Source: Mycolicibacterium diernhoferi
GTDB taxonomy: Bacteria > Actinomycetota > Actinomycetes > Mycobacteriales > Mycobacteriaceae
Direction: 5' to 3'
Length of the DNA stretch: 64,000 nucleotides
Assembly: GCF_019456655.1 (NCBI RefSeq)
Contig: NZ_CP080332.1
Location: forward strand, 1,736,001-1,800,000
The notes under the pieces are model-generated. The model saw nothing but the letters and a program-made list of their open reading frames with translations. It was not told where the DNA came from and ran no database searches. This document shows, piece after piece, positions 1-9,360 of the stretch (the stretch's first letter is position 1; each line of letters starts with the position of its first letter). The position numbers and the translations under genes were made by a program.

Positions 1-396
1 GGAGGACAGCATCGCATCGGCGATCTCGGCCATCCAGGCGCCGTCGAGCGCCACCGCCGGATCCAGCAGCACCAGACCGGAGACCAGGTCGGGCCGGGCC
101 GCGGCCAGGTTGAGCGCCACCGCGCCACCGAACGAGTGCCCGACCACCAGGACGGGCCCATCGGCCTCGGCGTCCAGCAGTGCCGCCAGCGCGTCGACGT
201 TGGCGTCCAGCGTCCAGGGCGCCGCCCAGCTGGACCGGCCGTGCCCGATCAGATCCGGTGCGAGCATCGAGAACTCGGGCAGGTGCCGGGCGGACAACGT
301 CTCCCAACGCCGGCCGTGCCCGGTCAGTCCGTGCACCGCGAGAATCTGCGGCGGACGGGACGGGCCGTAGCGATACACGTGGAGGTTGTCGGTCAC
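1..396 (-). CDS. Alpha/beta hydrolase, N-terminal part (LipV-like), truncated by window edge
   Basis: The gene runs off the left edge; 132 residues from a GTG start at 396 are visible. The reading begins MTDNLHVYRYGP, followed by the oxyanion-hole segment AVHGLTGHGRRW and the loop APDLIGHGRSSW. The nucleophile elbow VGHSFGG carries the catalytic Ser in a G-x-S-x-G motif, as in alpha/beta-hydrolase esterases and lipases. The catalytic Asp and His lie beyond the edge. It is divergent from adnA, and in M. tuberculosis the lipase-like gene lipV (Rv3203) sits next to the adnAB pair, so this is probably its orthologue. The substrate cannot be told from the sequence. Confidence 0.85.
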   Translation of the reverse strand, partial: MTDNLHVYRYGPSRPPQILAVHGLTGHGRRWETLSARHLPEFSMLAPDLIGHGRSSWAAPWTLDANVDALAALLDAEADGPVLVVGHSFGGAVALNLAAARPDLVSGLVLLDPAVALDGAWMAEIADAMLSS

Positions 397-483
397 CCTT
401 CGATGCTAGGTGGGACGGCGGAGAGCGGCGGTGCCGGCCCAGGTCAGCGCCAGTTGTCGGACCCCCGTGATGTCATTGCGTCC

Positions 484-3400
484 ATGTCCGCACCGCACAC
501 CGACCTGACTCCGCAGGCGCTCACCCGGCCGGGTGTGCGTGGCACGGTGCGGGTGCTCGGCGGTGCCGGCACGGGCAAGAGCACGCTGCTGGTCGACACC
601 GCGGTCGGGCACATCGCCGCCGGGGTGGACCCGGAATCCGTTCTGCTGCTGACGGGCTCGGCGCGCCTCGGGGCGCAGTCACGCGCGGCGATCACCGCCG
701 CGCTGCTCAACGCCGGGTCTCGCGGGGTGATCCAGGAGCCGGTGGTGCGCACCGTGCACTCGTACGCGTTCGCCGTGCTGCGGCTGGCCGCGCAGCGCAA
801 CGGCGATCCGCCGCCGCGGCTGATCACCAGCGCCGAACAGGACGGCATCATCCGCGAGCTGCTCGCCGGTGATCTGGCCGACGGCGCCGAGAACTGGCCG
901 CTGCCACTGCATCCGGCGCTGGGCACCGCCGGGTTCGCCACCGAGTTGCGGGACCTGTTGGCCCGCTGCGCCGAGCGCGGGGTCGACGCCCAGGCGCTGC
1001 AGCGCCTCGGCAAGCTGTCGGGTCGCCCGGAATGGGTGGCCGCGGGCCGGTTCGCCGCCACCTACGAGCAGGTGATGTTGTTGCGGTCCTCGGTGGGCAT
1101 GGCCGCGCCGCAGGCCACCGTGCCGGCGCTCGGCGCCGCCGAACTGGTCGGTGCGGCGCTGGACGCCTTCGCGCTGGACCCTGCCCTGCTGGCCGCCGAA
1201 CGCGCCCGGGTGCGGGTGCTGCTGGTCGACGACGCGCAGCAACTCGATCCGCAGGCCGCGCTGCTGGTACGGGTCCTGGCGGCCGGGGCCGACCTGGCGG
1301 TGCTCGCCGGCGATCCGGATCAGGCGGTGTTCGGTTACCGCGGCGGCGATCCCGCGCTACTGCGCACCGATACCCCCGCGGTCGTGCTCACCGAATCGCA
1401 CCGCTGCTCGGCGGCGGTAGCCGAGGCGGTCACCGGCATCGCCCGCCGGCTGCCCGGCCACGAAGGGCTGCGCGCATTCACCGGAGCCTCCGGCCGCCGG
1501 GGTTCGGTGACGGTCCGGATCGCGGCCTCCGCGCACGCCGAAGCCACCCTGATCGCCGATTCGCTGCGGCGCGCCCACCTCGTCGACGGGGTGCCGTGGT
1601 CCCAGATGGCCGTGATCGTCCGGTCGGTGCCGCGGGTCGGCGCGGCGCTGGGCCGGGCGCTGACCGCCGCCGGGGTCCCGGTGGATCTGCCGCCCGCCGA
1701 TCCGGGCCTGGCACAGCAGCCCGCGGTGCGCGCACTGCTCACCGTGCTCGACGCCACCGCCAACGGGTTGACCGGTCCGGCCGCGCTGGAACTGGTCACC
1801 GGCCCGATCGGCCGGGTCGACCCGGTGTCGTTGCGGCAGCTGCGGCGTGCCTTGCGCCGCACGATGGGGCAGCGCGACGAGTTCTCCACCCTGCTGGTGC
1901 GGGCCGTGCAGCGTGTCCCCGACGATCTGTCCGCCGATCTGGCCCGCTGCCTGCAACGCGTGCAGGCGGTGCTGCGTGCCGCCGGGCAGAGCCACCGCGG
2001 TGGCGACGATCCGCGACACACGTTGTGGCAGGCCTGGAACCGCAGCGGCCTGCAGCGCCGCTGGGTCACCCTGGCCGATCGTGGCGGGACCGGAAGCGTT
2101 GCCGCCGAACGGGATCTGGCCGCGGTGACAGCGCTGTTCGACGTCGCCGACCAGTACGTCACCAACACCACCGGGGCGACGCTGACCGGTCTGGTCGCCC
2201 ACGTCGACGCTCTGGAACTGCCGCCCGCCGGTGCCCACCCGGAACGCCCGGACACGGTGGCGATCTGCAGCCCGCACGCCGCCCTGGAACGGGACTGGGA
2301 TTTCGTGGTCCTCGCCGGTCTGCAGGAAGGGTTGTGGCCCAACACCGTTCCGCGCGGCGGGGTGTTGGGCACCCAGCATCTGGTCGACATCCTGGACGGG
2401 GTCGTCGACACCGAGGCCGGCCCGACGGCGCGGCTGTCCACCCGCGCGCCGCTGCTCGCCGAGGAACGGCGACTGCTGATCGCGGCGATGGGGCGCACCC
2501 GGCACCGACTGCTGGTGACCGCCGTGGACAGCGACACCGGCGACGCCGCACTGCTGCCGTCCCCGTTCTGCGCCGAACTGGCAGCCCTGAGCACGGACAC
2601 CGATCCCGACGCCGACCCGGATCGCCAGATGACCCCGCTGCCCCAGCCCCGGGTGCTGACCCCGGCCGCGCTGGTCGGGCGGCTGCGCGCGGTGGTGTGC
2701 GCGCCCGACGGTGAGGTCGATGAGGACGAAAGAGCCACCGCCGCGACGCAACTGGCGCGGCTGGCGGCCGCCGGCGTGCCCGGTGCGGACCCGGCGCAGT
2801 GGCATCCCCGCACCACGCCGTCCACCGCGGAGCCGCTGTGGTCGGGCGAGGATCACGTCAGCACCCTGTCGCCGTCCACCTTGCAGACCCTGACCGACTG
2901 CTCGTTGCGCTGGCTGCTGGAGCGCCACGGCGGTAGCGACGGCCGCGATGTGCGCTCGGCGGTCGGGTCGTTGGTGCACGCCATCGTCTCCGACTCGGCG
3001 AAGAGTGAGAGCCAGATGCTCGCCGACCTGGAACGGATCTGGGCGGCCATGCCGTACGAATCGCAGTGGTACGCCGACAACGAGCTGGCCCGGCACGGGG
3101 AGATGCTGGCCGCCTTCGCGCGCTGGCGCGAGTCCACCCGCGGGCAGTTGACCGAGGTCGGCACCGAAGTCGCGGTCGACGGCATGGTGGCGCCCGGGGT
3201 GCGGGTGCGGGGGCGCATCGACCGGCTGGAACGCGACAACGCCGACCGCCTGGTCATCGTCGACGTCAAGACCGGCAAGAGCCCGGCCACCAAGGACGAC
3301 GCCCAGCGCCACGCCCAGCTGGCCATGTACCAGTTGGCCGTCGCCGAAGGTGTGCTGCCCGAAGGCGATGAGCCCGGCGGCGGGCTGCTGGTCTACCCGG

Positions 3401-3600
3401 GCAAGAGCACCGCCGGGGGCGTCACCGAACGCACCCAGGACGCGCTCACCCCGGAGACCGCGCAGCAGTGGCAGGACACCGTGGTGGCGGCCGCGGCGGC
3501 CACCCGGGGACCGGAGTTCGTGGCCCGGGTCAATGATGGATGCGGACACTGCCCGGTACGGGCCATCTGCCCCGCCCAGAACCCGGAGACCCCGACGTGA
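484..3600 (+). CDS. adnA: AdnA subunit of the mycobacterial DSB-resecting motor-nuclease AdnAB
   Basis: AdnA pairs with AdnB to unwind and resect double-strand breaks in mycobacteria. The 1038-residue protein (about 1045 in M. smegmatis) has a UvrD-type helicase part followed by a RecB-family nuclease domain. Walker A (GGAGTGKS, residues 26-33) is intact, while motif II reads LLVDDAQQ instead of the usual DExQ. The C-terminal nuclease shows GRIDRLE and VDVKTGKS. A late CxxCx5C cluster (CGHCPVRAIC) together with the earlier Cys in LTDCSLRW forms the four-Cys iron-sulfur signature seen in AddB and Cas4 nucleases. The ATG at 484 is chosen because an open frame upstream would overlap the divergent hydrolase. 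The stop overlaps the adnB start by 4 bases. Confidence 0.93.
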   Translation: MSAPHTDLTPQALTRPGVRGTVRVLGGAGTGKSTLLVDTAVGHIAAGVDPESVLLLTGSARLGAQSRAAITAALLNAGSRGVIQEPVVRTVHSYAFAVLRLAAQRNGDPPPRLITSAEQDGIIRELLAGDLADGAENWPLPLHPALGTAGFATELRDLLARCAERGVDAQALQRLGKLSGRPEWVAAGRFAATYEQVMLLRSSVGMAAPQATVPALGAAELVGAALDAFALDPALLAAERARVRVLLVDDAQQLDPQAALLVRVLAAGADLAVLAGDPDQAVFGYRGGDPALLRTDTPAVVLTESHRCSAAVAEAVTGIARRLPGHEGLRAFTGASGRRGSVTVRIAASAHAEATLIADSLRRAHLVDGVPWSQMAVIVRSVPRVGAALGRALTAAGVPVDLPPADPGLAQQPAVRALLTVLDATANGLTGPAALELVTGPIGRVDPVSLRQLRRALRRTMGQRDEFSTLLVRAVQRVPDDLSADLARCLQRVQAVLRAAGQSHRGGDDPRHTLWQAWNRSGLQRRWVTLADRGGTGSVAAERDLAAVTALFDVADQYVTNTTGATLTGLVAHVDALELPPAGAHPERPDTVAICSPHAALERDWDFVVLAGLQEGLWPNTVPRGGVLGTQHLVDILDGVVDTEAGPTARLSTRAPLLAEERRLLIAAMGRTRHRLLVTAVDSDTGDAALLPSPFCAELAALSTDTDPDADPDRQMTPLPQPRVLTPAALVGRLRAVVCAPDGEVDEDERATAATQLARLAAAGVPGADPAQWHPRTTPSTAEPLWSGEDHVSTLSPSTLQTLTDCSLRWLLERHGGSDGRDVRSAVGSLVHAIVSDSAKSESQMLADLERIWAAMPYESQWYADNELARHGEMLAAFARWRESTRGQLTEVGTEVAVDGMVAPGVRVRGRIDRLERDNADRLVIVDVKTGKSPATKDDAQRHAQLAMYQLAVAEGVLPEGDEPGGGLLVYPGKSTAGGVTERTQDALTPETAQQWQDTVVAAAAATRGPEFVARVNDGCGHCPVRAICPAQNPETPT

Positions 3601-6600
3601 TCGTCCAGCAGCAGTACAGCCCCGAAGACCTGGCCCAGGCGCTCGGTCTGTTCACCCCGACCGCCGAGCAGGCCGCGGTGATCGCCGCCCCGCCCGGCCC
3701 GCTGGTGGTCATCGCCGGCGCCGGGGCCGGCAAGACCGAGACCATGGCGGCCCGGGTGGTCTGGCTGGTCGCCAACGGCTACGCCCGTCCCGGCGAGGTC
3801 CTCGGCCTGACGTTCACCCGCAAGGCCGCCGGGCAGCTGCTGCGCCGGGTACGCACCCGGCTGGCCCGGCTGGCCGGCACCGGGATCGGCGCCGAGGTCC
3901 GCGGCTCGCACATCGGTACTGACGACCCGCCCACCATCAGCACCTACCACGCCTTCGCCGGTGCACTGCTGCGCGATCACGGGTTGCTGCTGCCGGTGGA
4001 GCCGGACACCCGGCTGATCGGTGAGACCGAGTTGTGGCAGCTGGCCTACCGCGTGGTGTGCGAGCACCCGCGCGAGCTGGACACCGACAAATCCCCGGCC
4101 GCGGTCACCGCGCTGGTGCTCCGGCTCTCCGGTGCGCTGTCCGAGCATCTGGTCGACACGGCGGCGCTGCTGGACACCCACGTCGAGCTGGAACGGCTCA
4201 TCCATCACCTGCCCGCCGGCGGCAACCAGCGTGACCGCGGTCCCGCCCAGTGGCTGCTCAAACTGCTGGCCACCCAGACCGAACGCACCGAACTGGTGCC
4301 GCTCATCGACGAGCTGCACCGCCGCATGCGCGCGGAGAAGGTGATGGACTTCGGCGCCCAGATGTCGGCGGCGGCCCGGCTGGCGATGTCCGCGCCCCAG
4401 GTCGGCGCCCAGCTGCGGCAGCGCTACCGGGTGGTGCTGCTCGACGAGTACCAGGACACCGGGCACGCCCAGCGAATCGCGTTGTCCTCGTTGTTCGGCG
4501 GCGGGGTCGACGACGAGCTGGCGTTGACCGCGGTCGGTGACCCGATCCAGTCGATCTACGGCTGGCGCGGCGCCTCGGCGGCCAACCTGCCGCGGTTCGT
4601 CACCGATTTCCCGCTCGCCGACGGCAGCCCCGCCCCGACCCTGGAACTGCGCACCAGTTGGCGTAACCCGCCCGAGGTGCTGCACCTGGCGAACGCGACG
4701 TCTGAGGCGGCCCGCAGGCGCTCGGTGAATGTGCGGGAACTGCTGCCCCGCCCGGACGCCGAGCCGGGCACCATCCGCGCAGCGCTGCTGAACGATGTTG
4801 TAGCCGAGCGTAATTGGGTGGCCGACCAGATCGCCGCGCGCTACCTGGAGAACCCGACTCCGCCCACGGCGGCGGTCCTGGTCCGGCGCAACGCCGACGC
4901 CGCGCCGATGGCGGAGGCGCTGACCGCGCGCGGGGTGCCGGTGGAGGTGGTCGGACTGGCCGGGCTGCTGGCGATCCCGGAGGTCGCCGACGTGGTCGCC
5001 ATGCTGCGGCTGGTGGTCGACCCGACCGGTGGGGCGGCGGCCATGCGGGTGCTGACCGGTCCGCGGCTGCGCCTGGGCGCCCGCGACATCACGGCGCTGT
5101 GGCAGCGCGCCGTGGCCATCGACGTGCCGGTGCCCGGCGAGCAGGGGACGATGGAACGCATCGCGGCCCAGGCCGCCCCGGATGCGGACACCGCCTGCCT
5201 GGCCGACGCGATCTGCGATCCGGGTCCGGCCGACCGGTACTCCGAGGAGGGCTATCACCGCATCGTCGCGCTGGGTCGCGAATTGACCGCGCTGCGTGCC
5301 CATCTCACGCATCCGCTGCCCGATCTGGTCGCCGAGGTCCGGCGGGTGCTCGGCGTCGACGTGGAGGTCCGCGCGGCGCGCCCGGTCGCCAACGGCTGGG
5401 GCGGAACCGAACATCTGGATGCCTTCGGTGACGTGGTGGCCGACTTCACGGCCCGCTCCGACGGCTCACCGGCCGGGCTGCTGGCCTACCTGGATGCCGC
5501 CGCGGACGTGGAGAACGGTCTGGCTCCGGCCGAGGTGACGGTGTCGGCCGACCGGGTGCAGATCCTCACGGTGCACGCCGCCAAGGGGCTGGAATGGCAA
5601 CTGGTGGCGGTACCGCACCTGAGCGGGCGGGTGTTTCCGTCCACCGCGATGGCGCGGACCTGGCTCTCGGATGCCGGCGACCTGCCGCCGCTGCTGCGCG
5701 GGGACCGGGTGACGGTCTCCGAGCACGGCGTCCCGGTGCTGGACACCTCCGACGTCAACGACCGAAAGGCATTGGCCGACAAGATCGGTGACCACAAGGA
5801 TGTGCTCGCCCAGCGTCGCGGCGACGAGGAACGCCGGCTGCTGTACGTGGCACTGACCCGCTCCGAGGACACCCTGCTGCTGACCGGGCACCACTGGGGC
5901 GCCACCGAATCCAAACCCCGCGGACCCTCGGAGTTCCTCACCGAACTCAAGCGGGTCATCGACGACTCCGCCGAGGCCGGACAACTCTGCGGCACCATCG
6001 ACGAATGGGCGCCCGATCCGCCCGACGGGGAGCTGAACCCGTTGCGGGGCACCGTGGTCGAGGCGGTCTGGCCGACCCGGTCCGACGGCGGTCGGCACGC
6101 CGACATCGAACGCGGCGCCGAACTGGTGGCGCGGGCGGCGGCCGGCGCCGTCGGTGCCGGTGCGGACCCGGAGAACTGGGCGGCCGACGTCGACGCACTG
6201 CTCGCCGAACGGGAACGGGTCGCCGAACCGGCGCCGGTCCGGCTGCCCGGGCAGCTCTCGGTGAGCACGCTGGTCGAACTGGGCAAGGATCCGTCGGCGG
6301 CGGTCGCCCGGCTGCGCCGCCGGCTGCCGGCGCGTCCCGAACCACATGCCTTGTTGGGCACCGCGTTCCACGAATGGGTGCAGCGCTACTTCCACGCCGA
6401 GCGGCTGTTTGACCTGGAGGATCTGCCCGGTGCCGTCGACGGTGAGGCCGGCCGCGCGCACGCCGAGGCGTTGGCCGACCTGCAGGCGTCGTTCGCCGCC
6501 TCGCCGTGGGCGTCGCGCACCCCGACCGATGTCGAGGTGCCCTTCGACATGATCCTCGATCCGCAACGCGGCACGGTGGTGCGCGGACGCATCGACGCCG

Positions 6601-6881
6601 TCTTCGCCGAACCGGACGGCGGCGCGGTGGTGGTCGACTGGAAGACCGGGGAGCCGCCGAGCACCCCGGAAGCCCAGCGCCACGCGGCCATTCAGCTCGC
6701 GGTGTACCGGCTGGCGTGGGCTGGCCTGCAGGGCTGCCGACCCGAATCGGTGCGGGCCGCGTTCCACTACGTGCGCAGCGGGGTGACCGTCATGCCCGAG
6801 GACCTGCCCGGCGCCGAGGAACTGGCCGACATCCTGACCGCCGCCGCGGCAGACGGCGCGCCCGCTCAGGAGGTGCGATAG
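3597..6881 (+). CDS. adnB: AdnB subunit of the AdnAB motor-nuclease (ATP-dependent 3'-5' helicase/nuclease)
   Basis: AdnB is the main motor subunit of AdnAB and carries a second nuclease domain. From the GTG at 3597, which overlaps the adnA stop as GTGA, it has 1094 residues, very close to the roughly 1095 known for M. smegmatis. Visible helicase motifs are GAGAGKTET (Walker A), LLDEYQDT (a canonical DExQ-type motif II, unlike AdnA), VHAAKGLEW (motif V region) and VALTRSEDTLLL (motif VI). Near the C terminus GRIDAVF and VVDWKTGEPPS give the RecB-type nuclease motif; the iron-sulfur cysteines of AdnA are absent. An upstream ATG at 3540 is in frame but lies deep inside adnA. The 3' end overlaps the convergent DoxX-like gene by 16 bases. 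Confidence 0.94.
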   Translation: MIVQQQYSPEDLAQALGLFTPTAEQAAVIAAPPGPLVVIAGAGAGKTETMAARVVWLVANGYARPGEVLGLTFTRKAAGQLLRRVRTRLARLAGTGIGAEVRGSHIGTDDPPTISTYHAFAGALLRDHGLLLPVEPDTRLIGETELWQLAYRVVCEHPRELDTDKSPAAVTALVLRLSGALSEHLVDTAALLDTHVELERLIHHLPAGGNQRDRGPAQWLLKLLATQTERTELVPLIDELHRRMRAEKVMDFGAQMSAAARLAMSAPQVGAQLRQRYRVVLLDEYQDTGHAQRIALSSLFGGGVDDELALTAVGDPIQSIYGWRGASAANLPRFVTDFPLADGSPAPTLELRTSWRNPPEVLHLANATSEAARRRSVNVRELLPRPDAEPGTIRAALLNDVVAERNWVADQIAARYLENPTPPTAAVLVRRNADAAPMAEALTARGVPVEVVGLAGLLAIPEVADVVAMLRLVVDPTGGAAAMRVLTGPRLRLGARDITALWQRAVAIDVPVPGEQGTMERIAAQAAPDADTACLADAICDPGPADRYSEEGYHRIVALGRELTALRAHLTHPLPDLVAEVRRVLGVDVEVRAARPVANGWGGTEHLDAFGDVVADFTARSDGSPAGLLAYLDAAADVENGLAPAEVTVSADRVQILTVHAAKGLEWQLVAVPHLSGRVFPSTAMARTWLSDAGDLPPLLRGDRVTVSEHGVPVLDTSDVNDRKALADKIGDHKDVLAQRRGDEERRLLYVALTRSEDTLLLTGHHWGATESKPRGPSEFLTELKRVIDDSAEAGQLCGTIDEWAPDPPDGELNPLRGTVVEAVWPTRSDGGRHADIERGAELVARAAAGAVGAGADPENWAADVDALLAERERVAEPAPVRLPGQLSVSTLVELGKDPSAAVARLRRRLPARPEPHALLGTAFHEWVQRYFHAERLFDLEDLPGAVDGEAGRAHAEALADLQASFAASPWASRTPTDVEVPFDMILDPQRGTVVRGRIDAVFAEPDGGAVVVDWKTGEPPSTPEAQRHAAIQLAVYRLAWAGLQGCRPESVRAAFHYVRSGVTVMPEDLPGAEELADILTAAAADGAPAQEVR

Positions 6882-7261
6882 ACCCTGTAGGCCTGGGTGA
6901 TCATCGGGATCTGCAGCGGCAGCCGGGCCAGCGGGCCGGCACGCATGATGGCCGGCTTGTTCTTCCACAACCGCACCATGTTGACGTTGGCCGGGAACAC
7001 CCCGAGGTACAGCGCGATCGCGGCCAGCGCGCCGAGCTTGCGGGTCCGCGGGACGATCAGTGCCGTGCCGACCGCGACCTCGGCCACTCCGGAGCCGTGG
7101 GTGTACAGCCGTGCGCTGCCGGGCAGTTCCGCCGGGACGATGGTGTCGAACGGCTTGGGCGCCACGAAGTGCAGGATGCCCATGCCGACCAGCAGCCCGC
7201 CCATCCGGACGGCGCGGCGCGCGTTTGCCTGTTGCTGATCTCCGGCTGGGGGCATTGTCAT
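6866..7261 (-). CDS. DoxX-like small integral membrane protein
   Basis: This 131-residue protein begins MTMPPAGDQQQANARR and then has about three hydrophobic helices: MGGLLVGMGILHFVAP, a segment around AEVAVGTALIVP, and LGALAAIALYLGVFPAN. The layout, with the HFVAPKPFD and FPANVNM segments, fits the DoxX/DUF4267-type membrane proteins common in actinobacteria. Some relatives act in redox or sulfur metabolism, but no enzymatic role can be read here. It is divergent from the K+ channel gene, with 42 bases between the starts, and convergent with adnB. Two closely spaced ATGs (7261 and 7255) could serve as start. Confidence 0.7.
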   Translation of the reverse strand: MTMPPAGDQQQANARRAVRMGGLLVGMGILHFVAPKPFDTIVPAELPGSARLYTHGSGVAEVAVGTALIVPRTRKLGALAAIALYLGVFPANVNMVRLWKNKPAIMRAGPLARLPLQIPMITQAYRVYRTS

Positions 7262-7303
7262 GGTTACATTGTGGCGTGCCGACCCCGCACCGATTGGTGA
7301 ATC

Positions 7304-8395
7304 GTGGCCAGAGGTAGGTTGCGCCGGAGGTTGGCGGCGGTCAACCAGAACCTCACGTCGCGTCATGACGCCGACCTTGTCGACGTACTGAGCATCCCGG
7401 AGAAGTTCGTCAGCCCGGGCCGCCGTATCTTCCGCCGGGTCCTCTACGCACTCGGCGCGCTGTTCGCCGCGGTGCTGATCGTCTACCTGGACCGGCACGG
7501 CTACCGCGACCTCCGGGACACCCCGAACCCGGATGACCCGCTGTCGTTCCTGGACTGCCTGTACTACGCCACGGTGTCGCTGTCGACCACCGGCTACGGC
7601 GACATCACCCCGGTGACCCCCTCCGCGCGACTGGTCAACGTCCTGGTCATCACCCCGCTGCGGGTGGCGTTCCTGATCGTGCTGATCGGCACCACGGTGG
7701 AAACCCTGACCACCCAGTCGCGGCAGGCCCTCAAGATCCAGCGTTGGAGGAAAAGCGTGCGTAACCACACCGTCGTCGTCGGCTACGGGACCAAGGGCCG
7801 CACCGCGGTCGCGGCCATGATCGGCGACGACGTCGCGCCCGCCGACATCGTGGTGGTCGAGAACAATCCGGCCGCCCTCGAGCGCGCCAAGAACGCCGGG
7901 CTGGTCACCGTGCGGGGCAACGCCACCGATTCGGAGATCCTGCGGCTGGCCTCGACCCAGCACGCCAAGTCGGTCATCGTGGCCGCCAATGACGACAACA
8001 CCGCGGTCCTGGTCACGCTGACCGCCCGCGAGCTGAACCCGAACGCCACCATCATCGCCGCGGTCCGCGAATCGGAGGGCCAGCACCTGCTGAAGCAGTC
8101 CGGCGCGACCACCACCGTCGTGACCTCCGAGACCGCGGGCCGGCTGCTGGGCCTGGCCACCCAGACCCCGAGCGTCGTGGAGATCATGGAAGACCTGCTG
8201 ACCCCCGACGCCGGGTTCGCGATCGCCGAGCGACCGGTGGACATCAAGGAGGCCGGCGGTTCGCCACGCCACCTCACCGACATCGTGCTGGGCGTCGTGC
8301 GCGAAGGTCAGCTGCTGCGCGTGGACGACGAACGCGTCGACGCCCTGGAGCTGACCGACCGGCTGCTCTACGTCCGCTCGAAGGAAGACCGGTGA
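7304..8395 (+). CDS. Two-TM potassium channel with cytosolic RCK/TrkA-N domain
   Basis: A 363-residue membrane protein orthologous by position and layout to M. tuberculosis Rv3200c. It has TM1 (around VLYALGALFAAVLIVYL), a pore helix and the K+ selectivity filter STTGYGD, then TM2 (VLVITPLRVAFLIVLIG). The C-terminal half is a Rossmann RCK domain starting VVVGYGTKGRTAV, with an acidic strand end (VVVEN), followed by an RCK-C-like tail. Such channels are MthK-like and are gated by nucleotides or ions bound to the RCK ring. The GTG at 7304 is used as start. The nudC start lies about 40 bases past the stop, so the two may be co-transcribed. Confidence 0.9.
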   Translation: MARGRLRRRLAAVNQNLTSRHDADLVDVLSIPEKFVSPGRRIFRRVLYALGALFAAVLIVYLDRHGYRDLRDTPNPDDPLSFLDCLYYATVSLSTTGYGDITPVTPSARLVNVLVITPLRVAFLIVLIGTTVETLTTQSRQALKIQRWRKSVRNHTVVVGYGTKGRTAVAAMIGDDVAPADIVVVENNPAALERAKNAGLVTVRGNATDSEILRLASTQHAKSVIVAANDDNTAVLVTLTARELNPNATIIAAVRESEGQHLLKQSGATTTVVTSETAGRLLGLATQTPSVVEIMEDLLTPDAGFAIAERPVDIKEAGGSPRHLTDIVLGVVREGQLLRVDDERVDALELTDRLLYVRSKEDR

Positions 8396-8434
8396 CTTTT
8401 CGATGAGCGCTTGCGCGAAGAACAGGAAGCACTG

Positions 8435-9358
8435 ATGGGTTTCACGCTCCGCAATGTTCCGCTGCTGTCCCGCATCGGCGCCGACCGCGCCGACACGCTG
8501 CGCACCGACATCGACGCCGCCATCGCGGGCTGGTCCGATGCGCTGGTGCTGCGGGTGGACCGCCGCAACCAGGTGTTGATCGCCGGTGACAGCGTCGTGC
8601 TCGGCCGCGCCACCAGCCTGGGTGACGCGCCGCCCGAGCACGCGGTGTTCCTGGGCCGGCTGGGCGACGGCCGGCATGTGTGGGCGATCCGCGCCGCGCT
8701 GGAAGCACCCGAGGATCCGTCGGTCGAGGCCTCGGTGCTCGACCTGCGCCGGGCCGGCTCCATCTTCGACGACGCCAGCGCGCAACTCGTGGCCACCGCG
8801 ACGGCCCTGCTGAACTGGCACGACAGCGCCGGCTTCAGTCCGGTCGACGGGTCACCGACCACCTCGATCAAGGCGGGCTGGGCGCGGCTCAACCCGGTCA
8901 CCGGGCACGAGGAGTTCCCGCGGATCGATCCGGCCATCATCTGCCTGGTGCACGACGGGCATGACCGTGCGGTGCTGGCCCGCCAGGGCGTCTGGCCGGA
9001 CCGGATGTTCTCGATCCTGGCCGGCTTCGTCGAGGCGGGGGAGTCCTTCGAATCCTGTGTGGTCCGCGAGATCGCCGAGGAGGTCGGCCTCGACGTCACC
9101 GATGTGCAATATCTGGGCAGCCAGCCGTGGCCGTTCCCGCGATCGCTGATGGTGGGCTTTCACGCCCTCGGCGATCCGGAGCAACCGTTCGCGTTCAACG
9201 ACGGCGAGATCGCCGAGGCCCAGTGGTTCACCCGGGCCGAGGTCCGGGAGGCGCTCGAGCACGGCGACTGGAGCAGCACTTCGTCGTCGCGGCTGCTGCT
9301 GCCGGGCTCCATCTCCATCGCCCGCGAGATCATCGAATCCTGGGCAGCGCAGGACTGA
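8435..9358 (+). CDS. nudC: NAD(H) diphosphatase NudC (Nudix), zinc-ribbon cysteines missing
   Basis: NudC cleaves NADH to NMNH and AMP; in mycobacteria it is linked to NAD turnover and isoniazid-NAD adduct degradation, and the family also decaps NAD-RNA. The 307-residue protein shows the Nudix box GFVEAGESFESCVVREIAEE followed by VGL, and downstream the NADH-pyrophosphatase signature SQPWPFPRS. Between the N-terminal domain and the Nudix fold, where E. coli NudC has four zinc-binding Cys, this sequence has AGFSPVDGSPT and LNPVTGHEEFPR, so none of the ligands remain. The ATG at 8435 has AGGAAG 5 bases upstream; a TTG at 8411 is a possible longer start. Confidence 0.92.
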   Translation: MGFTLRNVPLLSRIGADRADTLRTDIDAAIAGWSDALVLRVDRRNQVLIAGDSVVLGRATSLGDAPPEHAVFLGRLGDGRHVWAIRAALEAPEDPSVEASVLDLRRAGSIFDDASAQLVATATALLNWHDSAGFSPVDGSPTTSIKAGWARLNPVTGHEEFPRIDPAIICLVHDGHDRAVLARQGVWPDRMFSILAGFVEAGESFESCVVREIAEEVGLDVTDVQYLGSQPWPFPRSLMVGFHALGDPEQPFAFNDGEIAEAQWFTRAEVREALEHGDWSSTSSSRLLLPGSISIAREIIESWAAQD

Positions 9359-9360
9359 TC

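Noticed and set aside
136..483. In-frame upstream extension of adnA back to position 136
   Set aside because: It would run antisense through the whole visible hydrolase gene and lacks helicase-like sequence; the ATG at 484 fits the family length.
1357..3549. 730-codon minus-strand frame inside adnA, and similar long frames opposite adnB, uvrD2, galT and araA
   Set aside because: All have the repetitive composition expected of antisense frames in GC-rich DNA, and the plus-strand genes are certain.
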